A stretch of DNA of 64,000 nt from Psychrobacter sp. PG1. Lineage in GTDB: Bacteria; Pseudomonadota; Gammaproteobacteria; Pseudomonadales; Moraxellaceae. Made by a program: the position numbers and the translations under genes. This document shows, piece by piece, positions 26,883 to 35,527 of the stretch; the stretch's first letter is position 1, and each line of letters opens with the position of its first letter. The notes beneath the pieces were generated by a model. The model worked only from the letters and a program-made list of their open reading frames with translations, was not told the origin of the DNA and made no database searches. The stretch spans positions 20,824 through 84,823 of the forward strand of contig NZ_JABUZG010000061.1 in NCBI RefSeq assembly GCF_014897815.1, given 5' to 3'.

Positions 26883-27740
26883 ATGTTTCATTCATTTTTT
26901 ACGGCTACATCAAAGACATCATTAGCGAGTCGAGACAGTCGTATAAATAGTAGTGATATCAAGAGTAGTGATGCAGGCGAGTTGTTGTCGATGCAAGATA
27001 TTCATATCTCGCATGGTCATAAAACATTGTTAAAGATAGACAAACTAACCGTGCCAAGCCAAAAGCTGGTCGCCTTTATCGGACCAAATGGCGCGGGTAA
27101 AAGCACGTTGCTGCATACGGTTTTAGGTCAGCATACGGGAGCCGCGCTTAAAACAGATGGTCACATTACGATTTACGGTCAGGCGATCAACGAGGTCATG
27201 AATGATGGTCATATCGCTTGGGTTGGACAACATGAGCGTTTTGAGCTGCCGTTAACGGTATTGGATTATGCGCTGTTAGGAGTCTCGCCAAATCTTGCAT
27301 GGTATCAGCGCCCAAATAGCTATCATGTTGAGCGCGCGCAACGTTTACTACAGGATTTTGAGTTATCAAGTTTGGTCAGTGCCCGCGTGCAAACCTTATC
27401 AGGCGGTGAAAAACAGCGCTTGGCTATCGTAAGGGCACTGATGCAAGACACTAAAATCATGATGTTTGATGAGCCGACCAATCATCTTGATATTCGCCAT
27501 CAGCGTTTCTTACTTAATTACTTGCATAATTTGGTACGACAGCAGCGCAAAAGTATCTTGGTTGTGTTGCATGATTTGACCCATGCGCATTGCTATACTG
27601 ATGAAGTGGTGCTATTAAGCGGTGGACAAATTGTTGCACAAGGAACGCCTAGTGAAGTGATGACACGCTCGCAATTAAGCGATGTTTATGATGTTGATAT
27701 TAAGGTGCATCAAACTGAAGATGGTTTGGTGTTTATATGA
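26883..27740 (+). CDS. hmuV: Heme ABC transporter ATP-binding protein HmuV
   Basis: About 285 aa from the ATG at 26883, with GGAGAG 5-7 bp upstream (the frame also opens at a TTG at 26868 that would include the site). Motifs in order: Walker A IGPNGAGKST, Q-loop WVGQHE, ABC signature LSGGEKQRLAI, Walker B IMMFDEPTNHLD and the switch His VLHDLTH. The N-terminal ~35 residues are a variable Ser/Thr/Asp-rich tail. It is the ATPase of the heme importer, last gene of the operon, and is followed by a strong terminator at 27842. Confidence 0.95.
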   Translation: MFHSFFTATSKTSLASRDSRINSSDIKSSDAGELLSMQDIHISHGHKTLLKIDKLTVPSQKLVAFIGPNGAGKSTLLHTVLGQHTGAALKTDGHITIYGQAINEVMNDGHIAWVGQHERFELPLTVLDYALLGVSPNLAWYQRPNSYHVERAQRLLQDFELSSLVSARVQTLSGGEKQRLAIVRALMQDTKIMMFDEPTNHLDIRHQRFLLNYLHNLVRQQRKSILVVLHDLTHAHCYTDEVVLLSGGQIVAQGTPSEVMTRSQLSDVYDVDIKVHQTEDGLVFI

Positions 27741-27841
27741 TTCTGAGCACTTGAACGATTATTTTGACTTTACAATAGGCATTTGATGATCAACTTGGCT
27801 TTTTAATTTGTATATATCGCACTGATTTATTCGGCAGTAAA

Positions 27842-27885
27842 AACCCCTTCATGCTATATAAATAATAGCATGAAGGGGTTTTTTT
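27842..27885. terminator. Strong terminator after hmuV
   Basis: A perfect 16-bp stem (AACCCCTTCATGCTAT with ATAGCATGAAGGGGTT) and T7. The 333-bp region 27741-28073 holds no other feature I can support. Confidence 0.95.
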
Positions 27886-28073
27886 ACATCTTAACTATTG
27901 TAGTGAATCAAATACTCTTAATATAACCATGCAAAATATAACTATACTAACAGGATGATTTTCAGTTAATAAATGATTTTAAACCTAAAAAATGTTGCAG
28001 TAAACTCGCATAACGATCGGATTTAGTAGAAACTGTAAACCACTAGGTATTTGTTCTGAACGGGAGAAACTCA

Positions 28074-29315
28074 TTGCGCGCTATTCCTTATAAACTGATT
28101 GTTAGCGCACTACTGATCATCATTGTTGCGGGCTTTTTTGCCTTTCGCTGGTGGCAAGGACCACTATTACCAAGCTATAGAATATCTTCGATGCCTTTGG
28201 TGCAGACGGTCGTAGCGACTGGACGGGTCGTTGCCGTATCGAATACTGACATTGGTAGCGAGATATCAGGTGTCGTATTAGAACGACGGGTAGCAGAAGG
28301 CGAACAAGTCGCTGCAGGAGATTTATTGTTGGTACTAAGCTCCGATGACGTTGCAGCCCAAGTGCGGCAAGCAGAAGCCGAGTTGGCGGAATTGATTAGT
28401 AGCACTCGTCCACAGGCAGCAGTAGATTTGGCAAATGCCGAAGTAGCGTTGGCGCAAGCTGACCGTAATGTCGAGCGTAGGCGCGAATTGGCTGCTATCT
28501 CGGCCATCTCTGATGAGGAAATGGAGCAAGCGATTCAAGCCCAAGCCCAAGCACGCAATGACCTTGAAAATGCACGCCTGAGAGCGAATGCACTCTCCTC
28601 TGGTGGTGTTGAAGAAGATTTATTACGTGCTCGTATCGCAGCATTGCAGGCTCAGCTCAATAAAGCGCAAGTACGTAGCAAAGTATCAGGCACTATTCTA
28701 ACCCGAAATGTAGAAATAGGCGATTTGGTACAGCCAGGTCAGAGCTTGTTTACTATTGCCCTCGATGGTAAGACTGAAATAAGAGTACCGCTTGATGAAC
28801 GTAATTTATCTCGGTTGGCTTTGCAGCAACCAGCTGTCGCTATTGCCGATGCCTATCCAGATAAACCGTTCCCCGTACGTATTAGTTTCATTGCACCAAG
28901 TATAGATCCGCAACGCGGTACGGTAGAAGTGAGATTGTCCGTCGATCCTGTACCTGATTTTTTGCGTCAAGACATGACAGTATCAGTGAATATCGAAACG
29001 GATCAACGCGCAAAAGCCTTAGTCATTCCTAATGATGCACTAGCCAATGTTAAAGAAGACAGCGCCGAAGTATTATTATTGCGTGATGGTCAAGTCCAGC
29101 GCCAGCGAGTAAGATTGGGATTGCGCGGGCTATCAGCTTCAGAGGTGCTCTCAGGACTGAGCGCAGGTGATGAGATATTGGTTGATGCGACAGTCTCACT
29201 GGCTGATGGAAAAAGAGTGAGAACCGCGCTTCAAGCAGCACCTTTTGCCGCTCCTGATGCTGACAAGATAACGACGGTAAGTGATAAGAGCCAAGCAGCG
29301 GAGACAGTCAATTGA
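28074..29315 (+). CDS. Membrane-fusion adaptor (MacA/HlyD-type)
   Basis: 413 aa. The start is a TTG at 28074, chosen because GGGAGAA lies 5 bp upstream. A single N-terminal TM anchor (LIVSALLIIIVAGFFAF) is followed by a lipoyl-like half (ATGRVVAVSNTDIGSEISGVV), a helical hairpin (Ala/Glu/Gln-rich, about 105-200), the second lipoyl half (VSGTILTRNVEIGDLVQPGQ) and a beta-barrel region. This is the periplasmic adaptor of an ABC-type efflux or lipid export system. It is coupled to the permease by a TTGA overlap. The substrate is unknown; siderophore or outer-membrane lipid export are possible. Confidence 0.87.
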   Translation: MRAIPYKLIVSALLIIIVAGFFAFRWWQGPLLPSYRISSMPLVQTVVATGRVVAVSNTDIGSEISGVVLERRVAEGEQVAAGDLLLVLSSDDVAAQVRQAEAELAELISSTRPQAAVDLANAEVALAQADRNVERRRELAAISAISDEEMEQAIQAQAQARNDLENARLRANALSSGGVEEDLLRARIAALQAQLNKAQVRSKVSGTILTRNVEIGDLVQPGQSLFTIALDGKTEIRVPLDERNLSRLALQQPAVAIADAYPDKPFPVRISFIAPSIDPQRGTVEVRLSVDPVPDFLRQDMTVSVNIETDQRAKALVIPNDALANVKEDSAEVLLLRDGQVQRQRVRLGLRGLSASEVLSGLSAGDEILVDATVSLADGKRVRTALQAAPFAAPDADKITTVSDKSQAAETVN

Positions 29316-30595
29316 CGGCTTTTTTCGGTAGACTATGGATTGATGCCACTATTGCCATCAGTTTTTTACGCGAGGGACGCATACAGTCGTTGATGATTAC
29401 TCTGGGAGTAGCGATAGGTGTTGCCGTTATTATATTTATCACCGCACTCATCCAAGGATTACAGACTAACCTTATTGAAAGCACCCTTGGCAGTCAGGCA
29501 CATATTCGCTTAGTAGCGCCAGATGAAGTCAACCTAATAGTGCCGTATGCTGATGATAAGCTGCAACTGATACAAGAAGACAAGCGTCCACAGCGGCTAC
29601 GTTCTATTAATAATTGGCAGCAAATCACTAACACGCTAGATCAACTGCCCTTATTGACTTCTGTATCGCCAAACGTGTCTGGTCCAGGGTTCGTCCGGCG
29701 TGGTGAGGCATTAGAGTCGGTAATACTAGTAGGTACTGACTTGGCACGCTATCAGAACATTATTCCACTTGATGAATACTTAATCAGTGGTGAGCTGCGA
29801 GTGGGCGCAGATAATGTATTGATTGGTAGTGAACTGGCTAAAGATTTGGGTGTAGAGGTCGGCAGCAAATTACGTTTGGATACGGGTCAAGACGATGGCG
29901 ATAGTATTCCCAGTAATAATCTGAGCAACAACCTTGGTAGCAACCTTAGTAACAACAGCGCTGTAGTCAATATCGCTGGTATATTTGAGCTCGGCGTACG
30001 AGAGCTTGATGCACGCTACGTCTATCTAGACTTAAAACAAGCACAGTCATTACTCAACCTACCGGGCGGTATCACAGTCATTGATTTGACGGTTGAAGAT
30101 ATCTTTGAGGCGGAGGAAATCGCTGCACAAGTGGGTCGTTTGACCTCATTGCAAGCAGAAAGCTGGATTGAAACCAACGCCCAACTGTTGAGTGGTCTCA
30201 CCGCTCAAAGTTTATCTAGCAATATGATTGTTGTTTTTGTGGCGATCTCAGTAGCTTTTGGCATTGCCAGTGTGCTGTCGGTCAGTGTGGTTCAGCGTAC
30301 GCGCGAGATTGGTATCTTACGAGCCATGGGTGCAACTCGTCAGCAGATTTTACGCATATTCTTAATTCAAGGGGCTATATTTGGCTTGCTAGGCTCGATT
30401 GTCGGTAGTGGTGTCAGCTATGTATTGGTCTGGTCTTTTAATACTTTTGGGCCCGACATATTTACAATTCCCATATCGATAAACCTGATCTTAGTGACTA
30501 TGTCGTTAGCCACGCTCACCGGTGTGATAGCAGCTGCTATTCCAGCGCGGCGCGCAGCAGCACTTGATCCAGTAGTGGCTATTCGTTATGTCTAA
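29312..30595 (+). CDS. ABC transporter permease, MacB/FtsX-type
   Basis: 427 aa. TM1 near residues 20-45 (IGVAVIIFITALIQGL) is followed by a long periplasmic domain (about 50-285) and three TMs at the C-terminus, with the FtsX signature VVQRTREIGILRAMGA and the end IPARRAAALDPVVAIRYV. It is the membrane half of a MacB/LolC-type mechanotransmission transporter, with the ATPase encoded separately by the next gene. The periplasmic domain holds an Asn/Ser-rich insertion (LSNNLGSNLSNN, encoded at about 29925-29955) that looks like slippage-generated low complexity. The start is a TTG at 29312 overlapping the adaptor's stop. Confidence 0.87.
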   Translation: MTAFFGRLWIDATIAISFLREGRIQSLMITLGVAIGVAVIIFITALIQGLQTNLIESTLGSQAHIRLVAPDEVNLIVPYADDKLQLIQEDKRPQRLRSINNWQQITNTLDQLPLLTSVSPNVSGPGFVRRGEALESVILVGTDLARYQNIIPLDEYLISGELRVGADNVLIGSELAKDLGVEVGSKLRLDTGQDDGDSIPSNNLSNNLGSNLSNNSAVVNIAGIFELGVRELDARYVYLDLKQAQSLLNLPGGITVIDLTVEDIFEAEEIAAQVGRLTSLQAESWIETNAQLLSGLTAQSLSSNMIVVFVAISVAFGIASVLSVSVVQRTREIGILRAMGATRQQILRIFLIQGAIFGLLGSIVGSGVSYVLVWSFNTFGPDIFTIPISINLILVTMSLATLTGVIAAAIPARRAAALDPVVAIRYV

Positions 30596-31403
30596 TCATG
30601 ATTCTAGCGACACTTTTAATAATGACTTTAACAGTGACTTTAACAATGTTTCTGCCAATCCTTTTAATAAGACGTCAACTCCTATGTCCAGTCAATCTCA
30701 CGAAGTTCTGCGTTTAGAGGCACTAAAAAAGTCTTATAACATCGGTCAACCTAATGAGATTGAGGTGCTTCACGGTATTGACTTAACCATCAGCACTAAC
30801 GACTTTGCCGCCCTGATTGGTCCTTCTGGTTCAGGTAAAAGCACTTTGCTAAATGTACTAGGGTTACTAGATCAGCCAACCAGCGGTGAGCTATATCTGT
30901 TGGGTCAAGCGACCAGTGCTATGAATGATGCTAGTCGCACCGCTTTACGTGGCAGTAGTATTGGCTTTGTCTTTCAGTTTCATCATCTGATTCAAGCGTT
31001 TAGCGCATTAGACAATATCTTAATGCCGCTGACATTGACAAGGGGTCGTCCAAATAAGCTTGCTATCCAAAAAGCGCGCGAGCTACTGGCAGCGGTTGGG
31101 TTAGAGCGCTTTGCTGACAGTAAACCTAACGAGCTATCAGGTGGCCAGCAACAGCGTGTTGCGATTGCACGTGCCTTGATAACTGAACCGGCATTGCTAT
31201 TGGCTGATGAACCTACAGGTAATCTGGATACCGTGACGGCTGGAGAAGTGTTTGAGCTGTTCCGCAAAGTCAATCAGGAACGTGATTGCGCGGTATTGTT
31301 GGTTACCCATGATCCACGCTTGTCAGCATCTTGTGATCGAACGATTAATTTGGTTGATGGTCGTATTGATAGTGATAGTTTAAATAATCAAAAAATATCG
31401 TAG
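30588..31403 (+). CDS. ABC transporter ATPase, MacB/LolD-type
   Basis: 271 aa. Motifs: Walker A IGPSGSGKST, Q-loop VFQFHHLI, signature LSGGQQQRVAIA, Walker B LLLADEPTGNLD and H-loop VTHD. The LolD/MacB-type spacing IRxEL-like region is present. The first ~40 residues are an Asn/Asp/Phe-rich tail (NNDFNSDFNN and repeats) absent from typical members; an ATG at 30684 just before the ABC domain is an alternative start, but neither start has a good ribosome-binding site. The 8-bp overlap with the permease stop favours 30588. It powers the adaptor/permease pair. Confidence 0.87.
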   Translation: MSNHDSSDTFNNDFNSDFNNVSANPFNKTSTPMSSQSHEVLRLEALKKSYNIGQPNEIEVLHGIDLTISTNDFAALIGPSGSGKSTLLNVLGLLDQPTSGELYLLGQATSAMNDASRTALRGSSIGFVFQFHHLIQAFSALDNILMPLTLTRGRPNKLAIQKARELLAAVGLERFADSKPNELSGGQQQRVAIARALITEPALLLADEPTGNLDTVTAGEVFELFRKVNQERDCAVLLVTHDPRLSASCDRTINLVDGRIDSDSLNNQKIS

Positions 31404-31472
31404 TGATAATAAAAGTCATATTGGCGGATTACTTATCTGCTTAACAAAGATTTCTATCAATACCGCCGTCAA

Positions 31473-31579
31473 TATAGTCATTCCACTATAAAAGCATTAC
31501 AGCGTTAGCCTCGCTTGAAGTATTTAATATACATCTACACTCGGTTGCCTTGTACTACTTTTAAATTGAATCGACTATA
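31473..31579. mobile_element. 107-bp palindromic MITE-like element, copy 1
   Basis: Ends TATAGTC and GACTATA. The two halves are imperfect inverted repeats over about 45 bp (left: TATAGTC, TAAAAG, TTAC, CC; right read in reverse: TATAGTC, TTAAAAG, TAC, GGC, CC). It lies in the 453-bp spacer between the ABC operon and maeA and contains no gene. Its length, ends and internal plan match the element at 56493-56600. Terminal TA may be a target duplication. Identity as a mobile or REP-like family is inference. Confidence 0.55.
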
Positions 31580-31758
31580 GTGACATCAATAAAGGTAGCG
31601 GCTTCGATTGTATGAAATCTCATGTAAAACAACCGATAATCACAAACCCTTTTTTATAAAAAATTAAGGTAAAAGCTAAATATATCTATATTTCTAGGTC
31701 AATGTATCCGTGTCATCACCTTTAGAGCCATATTCATTCAAAATGATTTTGTTATCTA

Positions 31759-31789
31759 TTGTTAAATACCAGTAGATGCTATGTATAAT
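31759..31789 (+). promoter_or_regulatory. Possible promoter of maeA
   Basis: A perfect TATAAT at 31784-31789 with TTGTTA 19 bp upstream (31759-31764), about 67 bp before the maeA start. The spacing is on the long side. Confidence 0.4.
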
Positions 31790-31856
31790 GCAGCACTAGC
31801 ATAGCTTTCACTCAGTATGGCTTTCACTCATATGCCTTTAATAAGAAGATTACATT

Positions 31857-33539
31857 ATGTCAAACAAGCGTCCTTTATATATTCCCGTTGCAGGCCCCGC
31901 TCTTTTAGAGACTCCTTTACTAAATAAAGGCAGTGCTTTTTCATCAGAAGAGCGTGATAGCTTTAATTTAACTGGGCTATTACCTCATAATATTGAGACA
32001 ATTGAAGAGCAGTCACTACGCGCTTATCATCAATTGCGCTCATTCACTAATGATATGGATAAGCATATTTACTTGCGTAACATCCAAGATACCAATGAAA
32101 CCTTATTTCACCATCTAATTGAGCAGCATATTGAGGAAGTCATGCCGCTCATTTATACGCCAACTGTGGGTCAAGCATGTGAAAAATTCTCGCAAATTTA
32201 TCGCCGTAAACGCGGTTTGTTTATCTCATATCCTGAGCGCCATAAAATCGATGACATGCTGCAAAATGCCACCAAGCAAAACGTCAAAGTGATCGTTGTC
32301 ACTGACGGCGAACGTATATTAGGTCTAGGGGATCAAGGCATTGGTGGTATGGGAATTCCCATTGGTAAATTGGCTTTGTATACCGCTTGTGGTGGTATTA
32401 GCCCTGCTTATTGCTTACCAATTTTGTTGGATGTTGGTACCAATAATCAACAGCTACTTGACGATCCTATGTACATGGGCTGGAGAAACCCACGCATTTC
32501 TGGTGATGAGTATAATGAGTTTGTCGACTTGTTTATTCAAGCCGTTAAACGTCGTTGGCCAGAGGCATTATTACAATTTGAAGATTTTGCCCAAGAGAAT
32601 GCGACACCATTATTGAATAAATATCGTGACCAATTATGCTGCTTCAATGATGACATTCAGGGTACTGCTGCGGTTTCAGTCGGTACCTTGATTGCAGCGT
32701 GCTTGAATAAAGGTCAGAAGCTTAGCCAACAAAAAATAGCATTTTTAGGCGCAGGGTCTGCTGGTTGCGGTATTGCTGAGCATATTATTCGCCAAATGCA
32801 GCGTGAAGGGTTAACGGAGTCGCAGGCTCGCAGCCAAGTATTTATGGTTGACCGCTATGGCCTGCTTACTGATAACATGACGGAGCTACAAAAATTCCAA
32901 GAACCGTTAGTACAAAAAGAATCTGCTATTGAAAGCTGGGATAAAAGTAAAAAGCTCGGTTTAGCGCAAGTGGTTAAACAAGCAAAAATAACTGTATTGT
33001 TTGGTGTCAGTGGGCAAAAAGGTCTGTTCACCCAAGAGGTGATCGAATCCTTGTGTGTTAATACTGAGCATCCTATTGTATTACCACTTTCAAACCCCAC
33101 GTCTCGTGTGGAAGCAACACCGCAAGAAGTGACTAATTGGAGCAAGGGTAAGGCAATTGTTGCAACAGGTAGCCCTTTCTCTCATACCACTTTTGAAGGT
33201 CAGTCTTTCGAGGTTTCTCAGTGTAATAACAGCTATATTTTCCCCGGTATTGGTCTGGGTGTTTTAGCAGCACGGGCGACGGGTATCAGCGATAATATGC
33301 TCATGGCGGCAAGCCAAGCCCTTGCAGATATATCAATGGAATACGAAAAAGCACCTGGTGCCATACTACCGCCGATTAAAGTTATCAGAGAGATCAGTGA
33401 AAAAATAGCGTATGCAGTGGCATTGCAAGCGGCTCAAGATAAGCTCGCACTACCTATCACAGCGGAGAATTTACAACGTCGATTAAAAGCGAATTTTTGG
33501 TTGCCTGAATATCGTAATTATCGCCGTACTTCTTTCTAA
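31857..33539 (+). CDS. maeA: NAD-dependent malic enzyme (MaeA/SfcA type)
   Basis: 560 aa, near the usual length of the large-type malic enzyme. Motifs: [19 protein letters not shown] at the start, [13 protein letters not shown], the catalytic/metal region [25 protein letters not shown], the NAD-binding GAGSAGCG, and [12 protein letters not shown] near the C-terminus. It decarboxylates malate to pyruvate with NAD as cofactor. It is a single gene, terminated by a strong hairpin at 33603. The second, NADP-type malic enzyme is encoded 4 kb away on the opposite strand. Cofactor choice is from family likeness, not tested. Confidence 0.95.
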   Translation: MSNKRPLYIPVAGPALLETPLLNKGSAFSSEERDSFNLTGLLPHNIETIEEQSLRAYHQLRSFTNDMDKHIYLRNIQDTNETLFHHLIEQHIEEVMPLIYTPTVGQACEKFSQIYRRKRGLFISYPERHKIDDMLQNATKQNVKVIVVTDGERILGLGDQGIGGMGIPIGKLALYTACGGISPAYCLPILLDVGTNNQQLLDDPMYMGWRNPRISGDEYNEFVDLFIQAVKRRWPEALLQFEDFAQENATPLLNKYRDQLCCFNDDIQGTAAVSVGTLIAACLNKGQKLSQQKIAFLGAGSAGCGIAEHIIRQMQREGLTESQARSQVFMVDRYGLLTDNMTELQKFQEPLVQKESAIESWDKSKKLGLAQVVKQAKITVLFGVSGQKGLFTQEVIESLCVNTEHPIVLPLSNPTSRVEATPQEVTNWSKGKAIVATGSPFSHTTFEGQSFEVSQCNNSYIFPGIGLGVLAARATGISDNMLMAASQALADISMEYEKAPGAILPPIKVIREISEKIAYAVALQAAQDKLALPITAENLQRRLKANFWLPEYRNYRRTSF

Positions 33540-33602
33540 TGTTAGAAATTAGATATAACAAATTCTAATATTAGGCACATTATCTAAGTAAAATATTAAA
33601 TG

Positions 33603-33651
33603 AAAAAAGGTTGCTAACGCTATATTACATATAGTGTTGGCAACCTTTTTT
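33603..33651. terminator. Terminator after maeA
   Basis: AAAAAAGGTTGC pairs with GCAACCTTTTTT, with further pairing inside. T-runs on both strands. Confidence 0.92.
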
Positions 33652-33781
33652 ACTGCTATGCAATCTATTAGTTTAGCAAGTTTACTTTTACCGGTTTTTC
33701 AGCACAGCTCAATGATTGTTTTTTATTAAATTCTAGACAACAAAAAACCCTTACAAGCAAATGCCTGTAAGGGTTTGAATT

Positions 33782-33858
33782 TGGTGGGCCCAGTAGGACT
33801 TGAACCTACGACCAAAGGATTATGAGTCCTCTGCTCTAACCAACTGAGCTATGGGCCC
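33782..33858 (-). tRNA. tRNA with CAU anticodon, probably tRNA-Ile2 (lysidine-modified)
   Basis: 77 nt including an encoded CCA. The cloverleaf has a seven-base acceptor (5' GGGCCCA), a D arm AGCTCAGTTGGTTAGAGC, an anticodon loop CTCATAA and a T arm GGTTCAAGTCC. The CAU anticodon fits Met or Ile2. C4 and C5 in the acceptor stem (pairing with G69 and G68) are TilS determinants in E. coli tRNA-Ile2 and are absent from E. coli elongator tRNA-Met, so I favour Ile2. It lies in the 414-bp region 33540-33953, convergent to nothing, with no other gene there. Confidence 0.92.
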
Positions 33859-33953
33859 TAACGCTAGACGGACAATGATACCTGAATTTTTTAATTTTTC
33901 AAGTAAAAGATAGATAGTAATCAAGATATTTTTTATGATGCTCTACTTTTCTA

Positions 33954-34139
33954 TCAAATATGACCATCAGCCAATGTCAGGCTGCGACCACCATCAACAG
34001 TAATAATCTCAGCAGTAATATAATTGGCCTGTACGAGGTACAACACATGATGGGCAATCTCGTCAGGTCGACCTATACGCTGCATAGGAATTGAGTCAAT
34101 GATATCGCGCTGCTGCATCTTTTTAAATTTTCTTAACAT
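33954..34139 (-). pseudogene. C-terminal relic of a short-chain dehydrogenase/reductase
   Basis: A 61-codon open frame whose last ~50 residues are a plain SDR C-terminus: PMQRIGRPDEIAHHVLYLV and ITAEIITVDGGRSLTL. A full SDR has about 250 residues with an N-terminal GxxxGxG and a YxxxK active site; both are absent. Reading further upstream in this frame reaches a stop inside the cca gene, so the N-terminal part is simply gone. Its ATG overlaps the last codons of cca by 7 bp. It is probably the remnant of a gene that lay behind cca; expression as a short peptide cannot be ruled out. Confidence 0.65.
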
Positions 34140-35320
34140 TGGTTTCGTACTTGCAAGTGCTCAATTCTGGCTTGTCGTAATGCCGCACCAATCGCAGGGC
34201 CTGTTAGTGCTGAGTCAATATCCTGCATACTAATGGCATGAAAGCTATTCAATGCTATCATCATCTGACGGTGCTGTGTTGCCAATTGCAACACGTGACT
34301 GGTCACTAATAGCTGCGATAACTTATCAGGCTCTTTATGAGCGCCGCAAGTTTGTGTGAGGTCAATTTTTTCAGCCGCGCTTAAATGGTTTATTGTGCTT
34401 AGCTTTGTGGCTTGCTGAGTGAAGAGAGTCGAAAATTGAGTGTGTGCCTTTGGTACCTTAGCGGCGTTGCCTATATCATTGATACCTTTTGTATTGGCTG
34501 CTTTATTCACGTTTTCATTTGTATGTTCTGAGGTAAATAAAAATGAATTAAGGCTACTCATTAATAGTGCCCAGCGCTGTGATAGATTCAATTGCATTTG
34601 CCCTGCGAAATATAGCGCAGTCTGTACCGTTTCACGTATCTGAGTATTAGCCCAAGCTTCATGTAGTGGGGCAAAATATTCTATGAGCGCACCAATCTCA
34701 AACAGTTGTTGCCAGTATACCTGCGGCGATAGCTGCATGGTTGCACGGCTAGATTCTTGCCAAATGCGCTCTGCACTTAAATGCGCAAGCTCTCCAGAGT
34801 CAACCAATTGGCGCATCAACGTCAAAGTTTCATCAGCAATGACAAAACCTAGATCATAATAACGGCTATAGAAGCGAGCGGTCCGAAGCACTCGTAGAGG
34901 GTCTTCGCTAAATGCACCTGATACATGACGCAAGGTTTTGCTTTCTATATCAGCCATGCCACCATAATAGTCAATGACGTCACCGTTGATTGGCGTATCA
35001 TCAGTTAAGCTGGTGACTTCTATCGCCATGGCATTAATCGTCAAGTCTCGACGTTGTAGATCCTCTTTTAAGCTGACATCAGGACTGGCATGTACGCTAA
35101 AGCCTTTATACCCCAAGCCTTCTTTGCGTTCAGTGCGTGCCAATGCGTATTCTTCATGGCTACTAGGATGCAAAAATACAGGGAAATCTGCACCCACTTG
35201 CTGGAACCCTGCATCAAGCATTTCTGCAACAGTTGCACCAACGACGACAAAATCTTTATCTTTAATAGGACGTGCTAACAGTTGATCGCGTACCGCGCCG
35301 CCGACAAGGTAAATTTGCAT
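34133..35320 (-). CDS. cca: tRNA nucleotidyltransferase (CCA-adding enzyme)
   Basis: 395 aa. The N-terminal nucleotidyltransferase head is clear: IYLVGGAVRDQLLARPIKDKD, the metal-binding KDKDFVVVG region, RRDLTINAMA and the EDPLRVLRTARF motif. It adds or repairs CCA at tRNA 3' ends, using ATP and CTP. The C-terminal part, where bifunctional Cca enzymes have an HD phosphohydrolase domain, reads WALLMSSLNS instead of a His-Asp pair and carries an Asn/Thr-rich insert (TNENVNKAANTKGIND). The HD activities are therefore probably lost. The start at 35320 has no strong site. It is followed by the SDR relic. Confidence 0.93.
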   Translation of the reverse strand: MQIYLVGGAVRDQLLARPIKDKDFVVVGATVAEMLDAGFQQVGADFPVFLHPSSHEEYALARTERKEGLGYKGFSVHASPDVSLKEDLQRRDLTINAMAIEVTSLTDDTPINGDVIDYYGGMADIESKTLRHVSGAFSEDPLRVLRTARFYSRYYDLGFVIADETLTLMRQLVDSGELAHLSAERIWQESSRATMQLSPQVYWQQLFEIGALIEYFAPLHEAWANTQIRETVQTALYFAGQMQLNLSQRWALLMSSLNSFLFTSEHTNENVNKAANTKGINDIGNAAKVPKAHTQFSTLFTQQATKLSTINHLSAAEKIDLTQTCGAHKEPDKLSQLLVTSHVLQLATQHRQMMIALNSFHAISMQDIDSALTGPAIGAALRQARIEHLQVRNQC

Positions 35321-35407
35321 GAATGCCTCTATCTTTTATTTTTATTGAGCAAGTGATGACTGATACTGAATAAGGCTACGTTGCGTCTTAGCCAATGTAT
35401 AACAAGC

Positions 35408-35450
35408 AAAAAAAACCAGACAACGCTGTTTAATAGCATTGACTGGTTTT
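35408..35450 (-). terminator. Terminator after maeB
   Basis: AAAACCAG pairs with CTGGTTTT, with inner CAACGCT/AGCATTG pairing, followed on the minus strand by T8. A second perfect stem GGTCTCT/AGAGACC at 35464-35490 precedes it. Confidence 0.85.
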
Positions 35451-35527
35451 AGTATAGCAGACGGTCTCTATAAATGAATAACAGAGACCATCTCGATAAC
35501 ACATACTACTAGGTAGCGCAGGATATA

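Noticed and set aside
33782..33858. Elongator tRNA-Met
   Set aside because: The anticodon alone permits it, but the acceptor stem has C4 and C5 like tRNA-Ile2. I kept Ile2 as the better reading, not as certain.
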